This document shows positions 35,492 to 47,000 of a stretch of DNA of 64,000 bases, piece after piece. A program made the translations under genes and the position numbers. Location of the stretch: contig WHVY01000007.1 in NCBI GenBank assembly GCA_022266195.1, forward strand, positions 1,302,001 to 1,366,000, in the 5' to 3' direction. This stretch comes from Tetranychus cinnabarinus (taxonomy: Eukaryota; Arthropoda; Arachnida; Trombidiformes; Tetranychidae). Each line of letters opens with the position of its first letter. The first letter of the stretch is position 1. The notes below the pieces were generated by a model. It was not told where the DNA came from, made no database searches, and saw only the letters and a program-made list of their open reading frames with translations.

Positions 35492-35647
35492 GTGAGTTTT
35501 TTCAACCAAACCAATCATTACTGAAAACAACTTCGATAAGTTCAAGCTATCTGACTGATTTAAAATTTGTGAATCTTTCCAAGCAATCGCTACTTTGTTA
35601 CTACAGTTAAAACTACTTGTCATCCCAACCTTCAACAACAATTCAAA

Positions 35648-36328
35648 ATGACTTGCCCTCGACGCGTAGCTCCTATTCATATTCCTCCAATAATGATGAA
35701 CCCTTTTGGCTTTGGTATGCACAATCGAAACATTTGGAATCAAGCAAGTCAAGTTTTCGAAGAAATCCAACGTATTGCTGAACATTTAAATCAAAATTGT
35801 GATTCAGCCGCAACTGCGGCTTGTTCAGCTTCATCTTCAAATAATCAAACATCGGCTGCTGCTCATGTTGCTGGACCTTCATCTGCTTCTTCAATTAATG
35901 GTGATACTTATGAAGTGAAAATTGATGTTCAATATTTCAAGCCTGAGGAGATCAATGTTAAATTGATTGCTACAAATACCCTGATCATTGAGGCTAAACA
36001 CGAGGAAAAATCAGATGGAGATGGATTTGTAGCTCGATCTTTTACTCGGCGCTATTTGATTCCAGACAGTTATGATACGCAGAAAATTGAATCACAATTG
36101 GGTCTCGATGGAATCTTGACTGTTAGAGCTCCAAGAAAGCGGCTTGGAGGTGCTAATGGAGACAAAATTATACCAATTACATTGACCTCCAACCTGTCAT
36201 CTAATCCAGTAACTGTCACACAACCAGAAACAGGATCAACATCATCAATAACTGAGCAAACAGCTAAAGATGGTAACAATCAACCAATTTCTGCTCAAGA
36301 GAAGCCAGAAGTTTCCAAAAATGATTAA
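35648..36328 (+). CDS. Small heat-shock protein (HSP20 / alpha-crystallin family)
   Basis: A single-exon gene of 226 residues. The N-terminal arm (1-85) has an aromatic, Pro- and Met-rich start followed by a Ser/Ala/Asn-rich linker. The alpha-crystallin domain runs from about residue 86 to 178, with YEVKIDVQYFKPEEINV, TNTLIIEAKHEE, SFTRRYLIPDSYD and the conserved G-x-L strand GILTVRAP (154-161). An IPI-like motif (IIPITL) follows, then a Ser/Thr/Gln-rich C-terminal tail. These proteins form oligomers that hold unfolded clients in the cytosol. The absence of introns, the TATA box and the heat-shock element upstream fit a heat-inducible gene. The tail and linker are longer than in typical 160-200 residue members. 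The exact orthologue is not assignable. Confidence 0.93.
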   Translation: MTCPRRVAPIHIPPIMMNPFGFGMHNRNIWNQASQVFEEIQRIAEHLNQNCDSAATAACSASSSNNQTSAAAHVAGPSSASSINGDTYEVKIDVQYFKPEEINVKLIATNTLIIEAKHEEKSDGDGFVARSFTRRYLIPDSYDTQKIESQLGLDGILTVRAPRKRLGGANGDKIIPITLTSNLSSNPVTVTQPETGSTSSITEQTAKDGNNQPISAQEKPEVSKND

Positions 36329-36512
36329 TTATTTGTCATTTAGTCATTTCATTTAGAGTTTGTTTATACAGTTTATACAAATGTGTTTGTAATGTGTCAA
36401 ACTGTTGACAAATTATTATCTGGATGACAGAAAATGATGTAAACATGTTATTCAAATATCATCTTTTTCCCCTCAATTTATACTATTTACTTTTGAATCA
36501 TTGTTTTACTGG

Positions 36513-36518
36513 AATAAA
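36513..36518 (+). terminator. Polyadenylation signal of the small heat-shock protein gene
   Basis: AATAAA about 185 bp after the TAA stop, followed by T-rich sequence (tgtctgaatttttattcc), a normal cleavage context. Confidence 0.65.
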
Positions 36519-36559
36519 GTGACACCCAATTGACTAATTGTCTGAATTTTTATTCCTCC

Positions 36560-37163
36560 TTGAATCAATAAATCTTCCTAGTCATAACCTATTAGATATT
36601 CGAGTCAATTAGCACAATTAAAATGAAATGATATAATCAATAGAGGCTCATTAAAGGTTAAACAATTAATTTTAAAGATCAAGTTACTGATAATTTGTAT
36701 CGATTTGCAAATTATTTATCAGCAGCAAAAAATGCTTATTCATGGATGGGTTGCGGTTTTTAAATTTCGCTCCTTATTTCAATTCGCTACCTAAATCTGG
36801 TAACTAGGCTATATTGAAAGTTGATTTTAAAAACAAAAAGATATTGTTCTTTGGTTAATTAGCATAAATATCATCGAACATTGATTAAAATTGATTCATA
36901 GTTGCCTTTTCCTTAATGATAGCTCAGCTTATCATCTATACTATCTTCTATCCTGATCGACACAATCCATTGTTTCTTTTCCTAATGTGATCACCTCATT
37001 GAAGCTTATCGATTTTCTCGACTTGGTCCTATCCAGATACACAACTACAATCAGTTATTGTTTTCATTTTATACTTTGCATTTGTGTTGATTGTTATTAC
37101 TATGTAACAATATTTGTTTTGAATTTTCTCTTGAATGTACAGATCTTTTAAAAGTAGAAGTCA
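36560..37163 (+). other. Intergenic region and 5' region of the DHHC gene
   Basis: No gene recognised. A gtacag just before 37143 could be the acceptor of a 5' UTR intron; otherwise this is plain AT-rich DNA. Confidence 0.35.
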
Positions 37164-38150
37164 ATGAAGATTAAAAGTAAATCCCGGAAAAATGATTCTT
37201 CATTTGCTGGACTATCATCGCCTTTACCAGGTTCTTACGCAGCAACCTCAAAAGCGATCTCTGGGCCAATTCAATATAAAAGTCGTAATTGGGATGATTT
37301 GGCCTTTGTATTCTTCTTTGTAGCAGTACTTGGTACCTTCATCTTCGAAACGTCCATTGTTGTACCTAAAATTTACTCAAAAGATTTCCATTCATCAGCT
37401 GGACCAGTTATTCATTATATTACTGGATTTTTCATTTTGCACAATATTTTAGGCAATTTTATACAAATTATTCGTCACCAAAGCACCATTAAAGGAAAAT
37501 TGTTGCTATTCAGCAATCAGCCATCATCATCCTTCTCATCAAAAACATCTTCAGCAAACAATCAGCGCTACTGTTTTACCTGTGAAACTTACCTACCACC
37601 AAGATCATACCACTGTTCATCTTGCGGTGTCTGTATTCTTAAACGAGACCATCATTGTACCTTTGCTCGAGCTTGTATTGGTTATGACAATTATCGTTAT
37701 TTCCTTGCGTTAATATTTTACATTTCCATTGGATCTTTATATGTATCGATTTTGAACATGTTTTTCATTTGGGATCTTCTTGGTGGTTTTACATTTTACA
37801 ACTTTATGTCTCATACTTTTCCGTTTATCTTTTGGCTTTTCGGTCTACTCCACTGGTACTCAACAATGTGCTGTTTGATTTCAATCATCAATATCGCAGC
37901 TTTTCTATTTACCACCGGTCTTGTTTTCTACCACGGCTCAATGGTCATAGCCAATCAAACTGTACATGAAAGGGCTAAATCAATCACAGATTTCGATCTT
38001 GGTAATTGGAGATCAAATGTTGAACAAACTTTCGGCTCGAGATGGATATTAACCTTTATTTCGCCCATAATTTACTCAAAACTGCCTGGTAATGGAAAAG
38101 ACTTCCCGTCTAAAAGAGATTATAATCTTAATTCACCAAAAACAAAATAA
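37164..38150 (+). CDS. DHHC-type palmitoyltransferase, ZDHHC24/22-like
   Basis: An intronless gene of 328 residues. It transfers palmitate from palmitoyl-CoA to protein cysteines through an acyl-enzyme on the DHHC cysteine, usually at Golgi, ER or plasma membranes. Order of features: a polar N-terminus; TM1 about residues 45-67 (FVFFFVAVLGTFIFE); TM2 about 81-103; a Cys-rich DHHC domain about 137-178 (YCFTCETYLPPRSYHC, CGVCILKRDHHC with the catalytic Cys at 165, then ARACIGYDNYRYF); TM3 about 179-205; TM4 about 217-257. All zinc-binding Cys/His positions I can check are present. The short length and the missing classical TTxE motif after TM4 fit the ZDHHC24/22 group better than the long members; this subgroup call is tentative. 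Confidence 0.9.
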   Translation: MKIKSKSRKNDSSFAGLSSPLPGSYAATSKAISGPIQYKSRNWDDLAFVFFFVAVLGTFIFETSIVVPKIYSKDFHSSAGPVIHYITGFFILHNILGNFIQIIRHQSTIKGKLLLFSNQPSSSFSSKTSSANNQRYCFTCETYLPPRSYHCSSCGVCILKRDHHCTFARACIGYDNYRYFLALIFYISIGSLYVSILNMFFIWDLLGGFTFYNFMSHTFPFIFWLFGLLHWYSTMCCLISIINIAAFLFTTGLVFYHGSMVIANQTVHERAKSITDFDLGNWRSNVEQTFGSRWILTFISPIIYSKLPGNGKDFPSKRDYNLNSPKTK

Positions 38151-38302
38151 TTAATAGGACTTATAAAATTATACAATAACTTAATCTTAAACTTAAAACT
38201 AGTCGATTTATAGTTTGACTCTTTCTTATTTATTTTTTTTTTGTGTATCAAACTTATCTTAAATTATTCATCACCTGTCAATAATCATAATATCGTTTTA
38301 CA

Positions 38303-38308
38303 AATAAA
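38303..38308 (+). terminator. Polyadenylation signal of the DHHC gene
   Basis: AATAAA about 150 bp after the TAA stop of the palmitoyltransferase gene. Confidence 0.6.
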
Positions 38309-38329
38309 ACTTGATGAATTATGAATATT

Positions 38330-40115
38330 AAATTTAAATTGATTCTTACATTGTGGGAACGAAATTTCTGCGACTCTTAGAGATATTGCATGTAGGCGAT
38401 CAGTAATATAATAACACGTCTTTTTAATCAAATTTACTGTTTATTATTACAAAACAAGTGAATTAGGATCAAATAGTCAAAAGGATTGAGAAAAAGAGAA
38501 ACAAATTTAATAATAATAAACATTTTTTTTGTCTTTTTTCATGATTGAGATAGAAACTGCAGACAAATTGCGATTTAAAATAGCAAATCAGATGAGCTTC
38601 CCTTCGTGTCATCATTGATTTGATTTAACAACGTAAAGATGAAATTAGAAAGACAAAAATAGAGATAGATTTGAAAATGTTTTGTACATTTTCGTGTCTT
38701 TTTGTTTTAGTAAATAACTTGATTGAGACTTTTAAAGCCAAGCAGTTCGCTGGGAAAATAATCAAAAGATGATTTTCTTTCATTTTTTCTCTTCCAAACA
38801 ATCTGGTATTCGTTGAGCAAAGGTTATCCCAGCAAAAACAAGTCAAAAGCTTAGCCGCTAAAGAATACTTAATCTGCAAAACAAAAAATAATCATTGAAT
38901 TATACAAATGGTAGAAGCAATAATAAATTGTAAAGATGTTGATCAAAATAAGAAATTGTTTGGTGTCTTCTATGTTTTTGTCTAATCTTCCAATTATGAA
39001 CCAAATAGTAAGAGAAATTTTGATCTAACTCTTCCTTGCGAAACCGAACCAAAATCGAATGGTTTCTCTGCAGTTTATTTTTGCCAAGATGGGAATTGCT
39101 CAAATGTCTTTTCTTCTTAAATGCCTCAAAAAGGTCCAAAATTTCTTTCTCTTATCAAACATATCTTCGTTTGGTTTTAACGATCCCAAAAAATGATCGG
39201 TTCTTGCTTTAAGCTTTGTCTACACGTAAATGTCCAGGCGTTAGATGTTGATGATATCCTGTGATTAGATGAAACCCATGACGATGAGAGGTGACAATTA
39301 TTTATACAGATGAGAATAATGTTGAGAAAATGATGATGAAAGTGACGAAGTAATCCAAAAATATGTACATAGGAGCGCAAAGAGAAAGAAATGATCCAGC
39401 AAGGAATAGACGTGATTCTAGGTGGGGAGTAAATTTGACCAACAGGCTAAGTTACCAGTAATTTATTGTTCGCAGTGAGATTGGTGGATGATGAGAAACA
39501 GTAGCAATGAAATCAAAGATTTACATCAACATGATTGGTTTAAGGTTTTCCTGGAGTCAGAAAAAAAAGAGTTGTGAGAGTTTTGAGGTAAAACAGCAGT
39601 ATAACCCGTCCTTGTAAAGCAGAAGTCACAATCATAGGGAGGAAAGTTAATAATAAAATTGATTAACAAAAATTTTTCATGTTCTTCTTGCCATTCAATT
39701 GGATTTTTTGTATGGAATTCATCAAGTGTATATTTGTTGATTATTAACTCTCGATTCACCATCCATAACATTTGTCTCTCTTTGTGATGATCAATTGTCA
39801 TCAAATGCATTCCTTTCCTTTTCTCTTTTCTCCTTTTGTTTTTTTTCGTGTTTCCATCTCTCCATGAGTTGTGAACACAAGGTAAAAAGTAAATATTTAT
39901 AAATATATAGCAATATTTATGCGAAATTTTACATTTTCGGATTCAGGGAGTCCACGTTAAGTTGATTTATGTCCAGAGTTGATTGAAACCGAAGAGAAAT
40001 GAAATGGGCACTAATTCTGATCAATGATGATAACTACACCTTGAACTGTACATTTTATATAAGTTCGTGCACCTTTTCCTTCTCTAAAATTAATTTTGTG
40101 GTGATTTTGGTCACT
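38330..40115 (-). other. Probable long 3' UTR of the baboon-like receptor gene, no other gene seen
   Basis: Lies directly downstream of the receptor stop on the minus strand and reaches toward the convergent DHHC gene. Short frames on the minus strand (60-94 codons) have no domain signature. Several TTTATT sequences on the plus strand (AATAAA on the minus strand) occur, so where the transcript ends cannot be decided by eye. Confidence 0.4.
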
Positions 40116-43100
40116 TCACACGTTCATTCTGAGATCCTCTTGAGCATCAATAGCAGCAATACTTTTCTTTACTCTTAAAGCTGTTAATCTAGCTGCAGCA
40201 TTGGCATACCAACACTCTTTCATTAGACGAGACATCACACGCAGAGTCTGTAATTAAGAATAGATTATTAGAGAAAAAAACAATTAACATTGAAATATTT
40301 ATATCTAAAGAGCTTTGATTATCAGTGAATCTTATTCAATGAAACATGGAAACATGAAAAATTGTCTTAAGTTAACTAACCTCATTATATTGCCATCTTA
40401 TCGGAATTGCTGGCCTAGCCTTATCAATGCAAACCACTTTTCGCATTTCTTCAATAGATGGATCAGAAGGCACCATATCATAATAGGGTAATTGATAATC
40501 TTCGTAAACACCTGAAAATAAAATACAAAGAGATTAGTTTTAAATGGTATTGTAAAGTGTCTAAGAAAAAATAATGAATTTTGGTTGAAATCATTTTCTT
40601 ACCATCAATATTACATCTCCGCGAGATTTCCCAAAAGACAAGTCCAAGTGCGTAAATGTCGGCTCTTTTATACGCATCAAATTGATTTGGATTCATTGTT
40701 TCATCGAGAACTTCGGGAGCTAAATAGCGTTTAGTACCAACTCGAGGATTTGGTGGAATATCGACTGAATCATTATCTGAATCATATCTTACAGCTAACC
40801 CAAGATCGGCAATAGCACAAGTTCCGTTTGATTTAACAAGTATGTTTTTACTTTTGAGATCTCGATGGGCAATTGCCGGTTTTCCTTGCTCAGTTTTTCG
40901 CAAAGTGTGCTGAGTTCCTTGTATTTCCATGTGTAAATGAGAAAGGCCATTGGCAATAGAATAGGCCATACGAGCGACACCGGCAGCATCGACGGTATTT
41001 TTATACAAATAGTCGTACAAAGACCCATTTTCATGATAATCAGTAACAAGCCAAAGCTGTGTCCAAGTACCATTGTCTGATTGAATGAAAAGAAACAACA
41101 AAATTATTAGTAATTATGAACAATTTATAAATTTGTATTTTGAAGAAATCTAATGATTCCGAGTTGTTATTATTAAAGACTCAAAATCATAAAACGCAAT
41201 ATTGTTACCTTTGTTGTCAGCTGCAATAAAACCAAGAATGTTATCATGTCGTAACATAATTGTTTGATAAATTTCAACTTCACGAAACCATGATCGTTCA
41301 TCTCGAGATGAAAATATTTTAACTGCCACTGATTCACCTCGCCATTGTCCTTTCCACACTTCACCATACCGACCTTTACCGATACTCTCGACAAGTTGAA
41401 TTTGGCGGGCAATAGTACGCTGGACAAGCAGCGGAAGGCCTGATAATTTATTTACAGACAGAAATGAAGTTGAAGTTTTTATTCCCTTCATGAGTTGCTA
41501 CAGCTAAATATAAATGTGTAAATCAATTACCTGATCCTGACCCTGAACTGGTATTTTCAATGAGATCTTTGATTGAGCTGCCTTGTGATTGGATGAGAGG
41601 TTCACCCGAAGTTAAGCTGCCATCAGGATCAGAACGATATCGCCATGTTTTCTGATCCCGGGTACGTTTTCGGACAAAATATACACTCACAAGAGTTAAC
41701 ACAAAGATACAAGGTATCGCAATCATTAGGACGATTTTGAAAACATCCAGTGAAAGCTGAGAATCTGAATAAACATTGAAGAACAACAGAGAAAGAGAAA
41801 AAAGCGAACAAATAAAGAACAAGAAGGAAGATAATTTTGAGTTTTTTTCTGGTTTTTTCTTGAAAGTCGAATATTATAATTTAACTTTTCTTCTTGAATA
41901 TAATAAGAACAAGAAGAAAAGTATCTTTTTTAAATGAAATAGTTAAAGAGTTGATCCAACCGAGGCAATAAAAGGAAATATTGGACTAAAAAGGATTGGA
42001 ACTGATAGTTGAAAAAATGGAGGAATCAAAATGCACATTTCAAAGGATTGTTAGTATGGCTGTTTCATGCAAAATGTTATACATTGGTGGTCGGAATGTT
42101 GAATGTTTCAAGAGAAGGAAAAAACGAAAGTAAGATTAGAAAAGAGAAAGAGAAGGAAGAAAGAGTGGAAAGAGAAGAAAGTGGGAAAGAAAGAGGTAAA
42201 AAGAAGCAAAAAAAGGTTAAGAAAAAGTGTTTTCAAACTCGTTAATCAATAATCAACAATAGTTGAAATAAATTGGTTCACTTTGAATAGTGCTGGCTGA
42301 CCTAAGGTTTAGAGTCATAAGTAAATCATGTGTTCACTGAATTAAAAGATTAATGCCATAATTATCTTGCATAGACAGTGACTATAAATCATTGAATGAG
42401 CCTTGTTTTTGTTTTCATGATAAAAGAATGAGAATAAAAGCTAGATTGAAATTATATTGAAAGGGGCTGATGAGAAAAGTGATGAAAAATGAGAAAGATT
42501 GATGAGTTGATGTGAATTAAAGGGGTTCGTTGTCAAGGCTTGTCTATCTGTGTTTATGTGAATGTGTGAGTCTCAAAAAATTGTTAAGGAAAGATGAGAA
42601 AAGAGTCAAACAAAGATGCGTTTTTATAAATATATTTTTTTCCAAGTATAAATTTGCAATTAATATCATCAGTTTCAGTGTGTGCTATGAGAGAACCCAC
42701 CTTGTAATGTTGAAGGCAGAGCTGGGTTATGCTGTAGAGTAGGCTGTAGATTACGATTACAATATTCTATATTTTTGCAGCATTCTATTTGACGAGGATA
42801 CTCAGGTTGTGTACCAACTACTTTCTCACACCAAAAAGGTTTATCTGGTGGAAATAGCTTATTGTAGGCCACGCAACTATGATCAACAATCGAAAGAGTG
42901 TTGATAGAAAAGGGTTGAGAGAGAGAGAGAGAGAGAGAGTGAAAGAATAGAAGGAAGAAGAAGAAAATAAAAGGACGAAAGAGGGGGACAGATATGGAGA
43001 GAGAAGAGGACGAAAAAAGCGATACGGAGAGACGGATTGATGGAGTGATATTGTTTTTGAAGGATAAATAGATAAGTGATTGTGAATATACATGAATGTA

Positions 43101-43643
43101 TATGTGAATAAATATGCACATATATATATAGTGTAATTTTGTACAGTATTTTTGTTTTGTTGTGTATATTGGACAGGTTGGAACATGAAGATAATACAAG
43201 TAAGGGAGAGAAAGAAAGAAAAGAAAAGATTCTTATTAATTAACTGTGTTTAAAATTTCTTACCTCGCAAAAATGCTGCTGCGAGAGTTGGTCTAGATTC
43301 ACGATTACAGAAATCACGTTCACGGCAGCATTTAATGGCAAAGCGAACCTTAGTTAGCTCCGAGTGTAGACATTTCATTGGATTTTCAGGAGGCACCAAC
43401 TTATTTGAAGGTATACAGCTAGACATAGAATTTTGTTTGCCATCATAACATTTTTCTTTTTTTTTCATGGTTCTTCAAATAAACAAATATAGCAAACACT
43501 ACTTACCCAAATTCATAGCTTATTGAACCATCTTTACTCATTTGGGCCGATGTATAACACATACCATCCGTTATACATGATTCATCGGTTCCACAGGTCG
43601 GTAAATTTTTACACAAACACTTAATATCAGTTAAATTTGACAT
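40116..43643 (-). CDS. babo: Baboon/ALK4-5-type activin/TGF-beta type I receptor serine/threonine kinase
   Basis: Minus-strand exons: 43643-43507 (first visible Met; the exon may start at 43731), alternative exon B 43418-43264 or A 42876-42701, then 41764-41531, 41439-41209, 41076-40603, 40511-40381 and 40247-40116 (TGA). All splice phases agree. The product is about 497 (B) or 504 (A) residues: a Cys-rich ectodomain, a membrane segment (VFKIVLMIAIPCIFVLTLV), a GS domain (TSSGSGSGLPLLVQRT), and a kinase with GKGRYGEVWKG, AVKIF, HRDLKSKN, DLGLA and GTKRYLAPE. The L45 loop ADNKDNGTWTQLWLV is the ALK4/5/baboon type that signals through Smad2, not the BMP type. It acts at the plasma membrane with a type II receptor. 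No signal peptide is visible, so a 5' exon probably lies upstream, perhaps beyond the retrotransposon. The last residues (KKSIAAIDAQ) diverge from the usual tail. Confidence 0.93.
42701..42876 (-). other. babo: Alternative ligand-binding exon A of the baboon-like receptor
   Basis: A 176-bp exon (58 codons plus split codons) that begins in phase 2 and ends in phase 1, the same as exon B. It encodes CVAYNKLFPPDKPFWC, then IECCKNIEYCNRNLQPTL, with the same Cys pattern as exon B but a different sequence and a longer C-terminal linker. It joins to the shared transmembrane exon as LQ-DSQLSL. Confidence 0.85.
42917..42939. repeat. GA dinucleotide microsatellite between the alternative exons
   Basis: A 23-bp uninterrupted GA run in the 387-bp intron separating exons A and B; on the transcribed strand it is a CT tract just downstream of the donor side of exon B and upstream of exon A. 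It could act as a pyrimidine-tract-protein site. Confidence 0.7.
43264..43418 (-). other. babo: Alternative ligand-binding exon B of the baboon-like receptor
   Basis: A 155-bp exon (51 codons plus split codons) with the same phases as exon A. It encodes CIPSNKLVPPENPMKC, then IKCCRERDFCNRESRPTL. Using both exons would keep the frame but duplicate half of the three-finger ligand-binding fold, so mutually exclusive use is expected, as known for the fly baboon gene. Confidence 0.85.
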
Positions 43644-43710
43644 TTTGATTAAATGAGAATGATGACAAACAGGGTGATGATGGTTTGGTAATGTTGTTGC
43701 TGCTGTTACT

Positions 43711-43729
43711 GTTGTTGTTGTTGTTGTTT
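43711..43729. repeat. GTT trinucleotide run
   Basis: A short GTT microsatellite. On the minus strand it reads ACA repeats, in frame with the first visible receptor exon, and would encode a Thr run if that exon starts at the CACAG acceptor next to 43731. Confidence 0.5.
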
Positions 43730-43875
43730 TGCTGTGATTATTTTAAAGATGGAGATGAAGAAAAAACCAAGAGAAAGCTTTTAGTTTCTCTATTTTTACC
43801 CTTTATTAGGGTTCACTGTTATATAATACACCCAGAATCAGTTGAATAAAAAATTAAAATAGTTAATTCACATTA

Positions 43876-43884
43876 TTAATTAAC
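43876..43884 (+). repeat. Candidate target site duplication, left copy
   Basis: TTAATTAAC, identical to 48085-48093 at the other proposed end of the retrotransposon. Confidence 0.4.
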
Positions 43885-44076
43885 CAAAAACCTGATAAAG
43901 GTTAGCAAGAATAACAATAATAAAAAGAGGCAAATCGACTAATGCTGCTCAATGATGAAGATGAGGGGATCTTCCTTTATTGACTTGCGTCTCCGAGGAG
44001 GAGACAGCAGCTAATGGCGGGCTGCTGGTGGTTACAAATTTTTGGCAAGGGGTTATTCAAATGTTTGTTACATGGA

Positions 44077-47000
44077 TTATTTTTCTTTGAGTACTGTATC
44101 TTTACAAATTTTTTCTAGTAATTTATTACATTTTAGTGGAGCTTTTAAGGCATATTGTGGAAGTGTTAGATGCCGAAAAGTTGAGGGAATTTGGGGTCTA
44201 ATGGAATCATATTGTTTGCAGTGAGCTATTAGGTGTATGCTGTCCGGCTTAGGGAAGCCACATGCACACGGTTTTTCCTTAATGATGAAGTCATAGGTTC
44301 CCATGAGTAGCCTGAGCTTTGGGTTCATTCTTTGAAATGATGACAGTATTTTCCATTTCGGAAGTACCAGTAGCATGTTTGCTCCTTCTTGTTTGTGTTT
44401 GACTTTTTGTAGCCATATTTTCGAGGTTATCTGGTCTGTATATTCATTAGAGTATGTGCTGTTGTTGCACCATGTTACATCTGATCTGACCGGTAGGTTA
44501 ATGGAGAGGTATGGTTCTTCATTTAGTTGTAGTATGTTGTTTTGTTTTATAGATAATATTTGAGAGACGGCAGATCTGATGCAAATTAACCATGGAGGTT
44601 TGATTCCTAAGGCAGCATAGGACATAAGAATACAATCATTTCCTTTAATGTAAAGGGTAGAATTGTATTCTGAGGTGAGAGATAGGGTTAGTTCATCTCT
44701 AAAAGATTGGTTGTTAATGATTATTGGAAGGAGTAGAGGGGAGTAAGGGGTAATTTTGCTATATATAAGAGAGTATAAAATGATCTTTTGAGTTTGAGTG
44801 GGTAGTGATTTAAGGAGATTCAGATTTATCAATTTAGAGTTTGAGTTTGCTTTAAGTTCTAGTAATAATGTTTTGGTATCTACGTATGATCCTAGTCGTT
44901 TGACATGAGTAAGTGGGAGACCTAGACATTTTGTTTTCGTAGCGATCTTGAAGGGAAGCAGAGTTTGGTCTATTTTCTCATAGGTTTTGTCCGTTACCAT
45001 TAGGCTGGATTTCTCAAGAGATGCAGAAAGAGATATTTCTTTTAGCTTAGAGTTTATTTCAGTGATGATTTCTTTGACTTTGTTGATGAGGAGGTTTGGA
45101 TAGGAAGAGTATCTTGGATCTATCATACTAATGAAGATATCATCTGCATACACTGCAAAGTGATATCTATATACAGAGGAGGAAAGTTTATCATTAAATT
45201 TTTCTGTTTGTAGGTGATTTAGAATCTTGTCAATGCCAATGATAAAGAGGAACGGGCCCAGAATCGAGCCTTGAGGAACACCTTTATCATTGCTTTGAAA
45301 GTAGACGGATTTTTTGGAATATATGATCTGAACCCTTTCAGTGAGAAAGTGCTTTATAAGATGGATTAGTGTGGGATTTGGATTTAAGCTGTTCAGGACA
45401 TTCAAGAAGGAAGAGTGATCTATGTGATCAAACGCTCCGATGATGTCGGTTTGTAGAAGGGTTAAGCTTTTGTCATGATGAGTGGAGAGAGAGAGGAGAC
45501 AAGATGAAATACTTTTCTTTGCCTGGTAGGCATGTTGAAAAGTGAAAACGTCAGGTGGAATAATCTTGAGGATTTGGTTTTTGATGATAATTTCAAGGAT
45601 TTTGCCAAAGTTGGAAATGGTTTGAATGGTTCTGACTCTGACATTATCCGATTTTGGTATTAGTGTGGTCAGGTTGATTTTCCAGCATTTTGGAAAGATG
45701 CGATTATTAAATAGAGTGTTGTAGAGCTTGTGGAAAAATTCCAAGTTTGAAAGGATTATTTCATTCGTTGAGTTTTTGTTAATTAGATCCGGGCCAGGTG
45801 TTGAATTATTTAAGTCTTTGATGATGAATTCAAGTTGAGTGGTGGTGATTATATCTGGTTGATTAAAGATGATCGGATCCGGTGAAGCAGTTGAGTTTTT
45901 AAGGATAGCAACTAAAGTGGTTTCTTTATATTTTTCCATTTCTTTGAGACAATTTAATTTAAATTCACTCGTTTCTGTTATGCTATTCTTAAAAATTGAA
46001 TGGATATTTTTCCAGAGTTTAACTGGTTCAACCTCGGTTTGGTCAAATTGTTTTTTAATGTTGGCATTAATTTGCTGGTTGATGGTCTTTTTGATCAAGA
46101 TGAGCTTGTTTTTGAGATATTGACTTTGTTTGTTGTTCTTGATGAGTTTGATTATTCTGGTCTTTTCTTTAATCAGGGCATAATCTACCAGATGGTTGAT
46201 GACATTCTTGATTATGATTTTTCTTTTACAATCATGAGTTATTTCCACCATTTTAATGAAAAGTTGGTTGACAAACATTTCGAGTTCCTCTCTATCCTGT
46301 AAGTCATCAATCTCAGGCTGGTTGGTGATTAGGGAGTTGATTCTATGAATGAGTAATTTGTTGTTAACAATTGTGATTTTGTTTTTGGGTGGTTGAATTG
46401 TTGTGCCATTGATAAATATCGTCGTAATAGATGGTCTATGATCATATTCGGTTTCATGAAAAACTTGTTTAATTTCAAAGTTGGTGAGAAGGGACTTAAA
46501 ATTTGTGACGATTAGGTCAATCCAGAAATGATTGTTAAGTCGACTGATGTAAGTATAATTTTCACTATTAGGTTCTTGTGTGCTCAGGAAGTTGTATTTT
46601 GTCATGAGATTTTCCAGATATTTTCCTTTGTCAGCATTGGTATGATTTATGGTGAAAGACCATAGCGGGCTGGTTGAGTTAACATCGCCGATAATAATGA
46701 TTGGTGCTTGCTTTATCTTTTTAATTTGTTCAAAGATTTCGTTAATTTCAATTGTATATTCTTGAAATGTGGTGCTCGGACTGATGTAGATGTTTATGAT
46801 GAAGAAGGCTTTGTTGTCAATGTTAAATTTGGTCAGGATGGAGTCTTTCGATAATGTTTTCGAGGATGGATTAAGTATTGATGAGACGATGGTTGCTGAT
46901 CTACCATGAGTAAAGATTTTATAGTTCTGATTGAAGAGGTTAAGGAGAGGAGAGGTGCTGAATTCTTGAAGAGTGATGATTTCATGTTTTTTGATGTCAT

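Noticed and set aside
42009..42245. Lys/Glu-rich 78-codon frame inside the receptor intron
   Set aside because: Low-complexity AAG/GAA sequence on the strand opposite the receptor; typical purine-tract artefact.
45869..46302. Plus-strand frames antisense to the retrotransposon
   Set aside because: Shadows of ORF2, which has clear endonuclease and reverse-transcriptase motifs on the minus strand.
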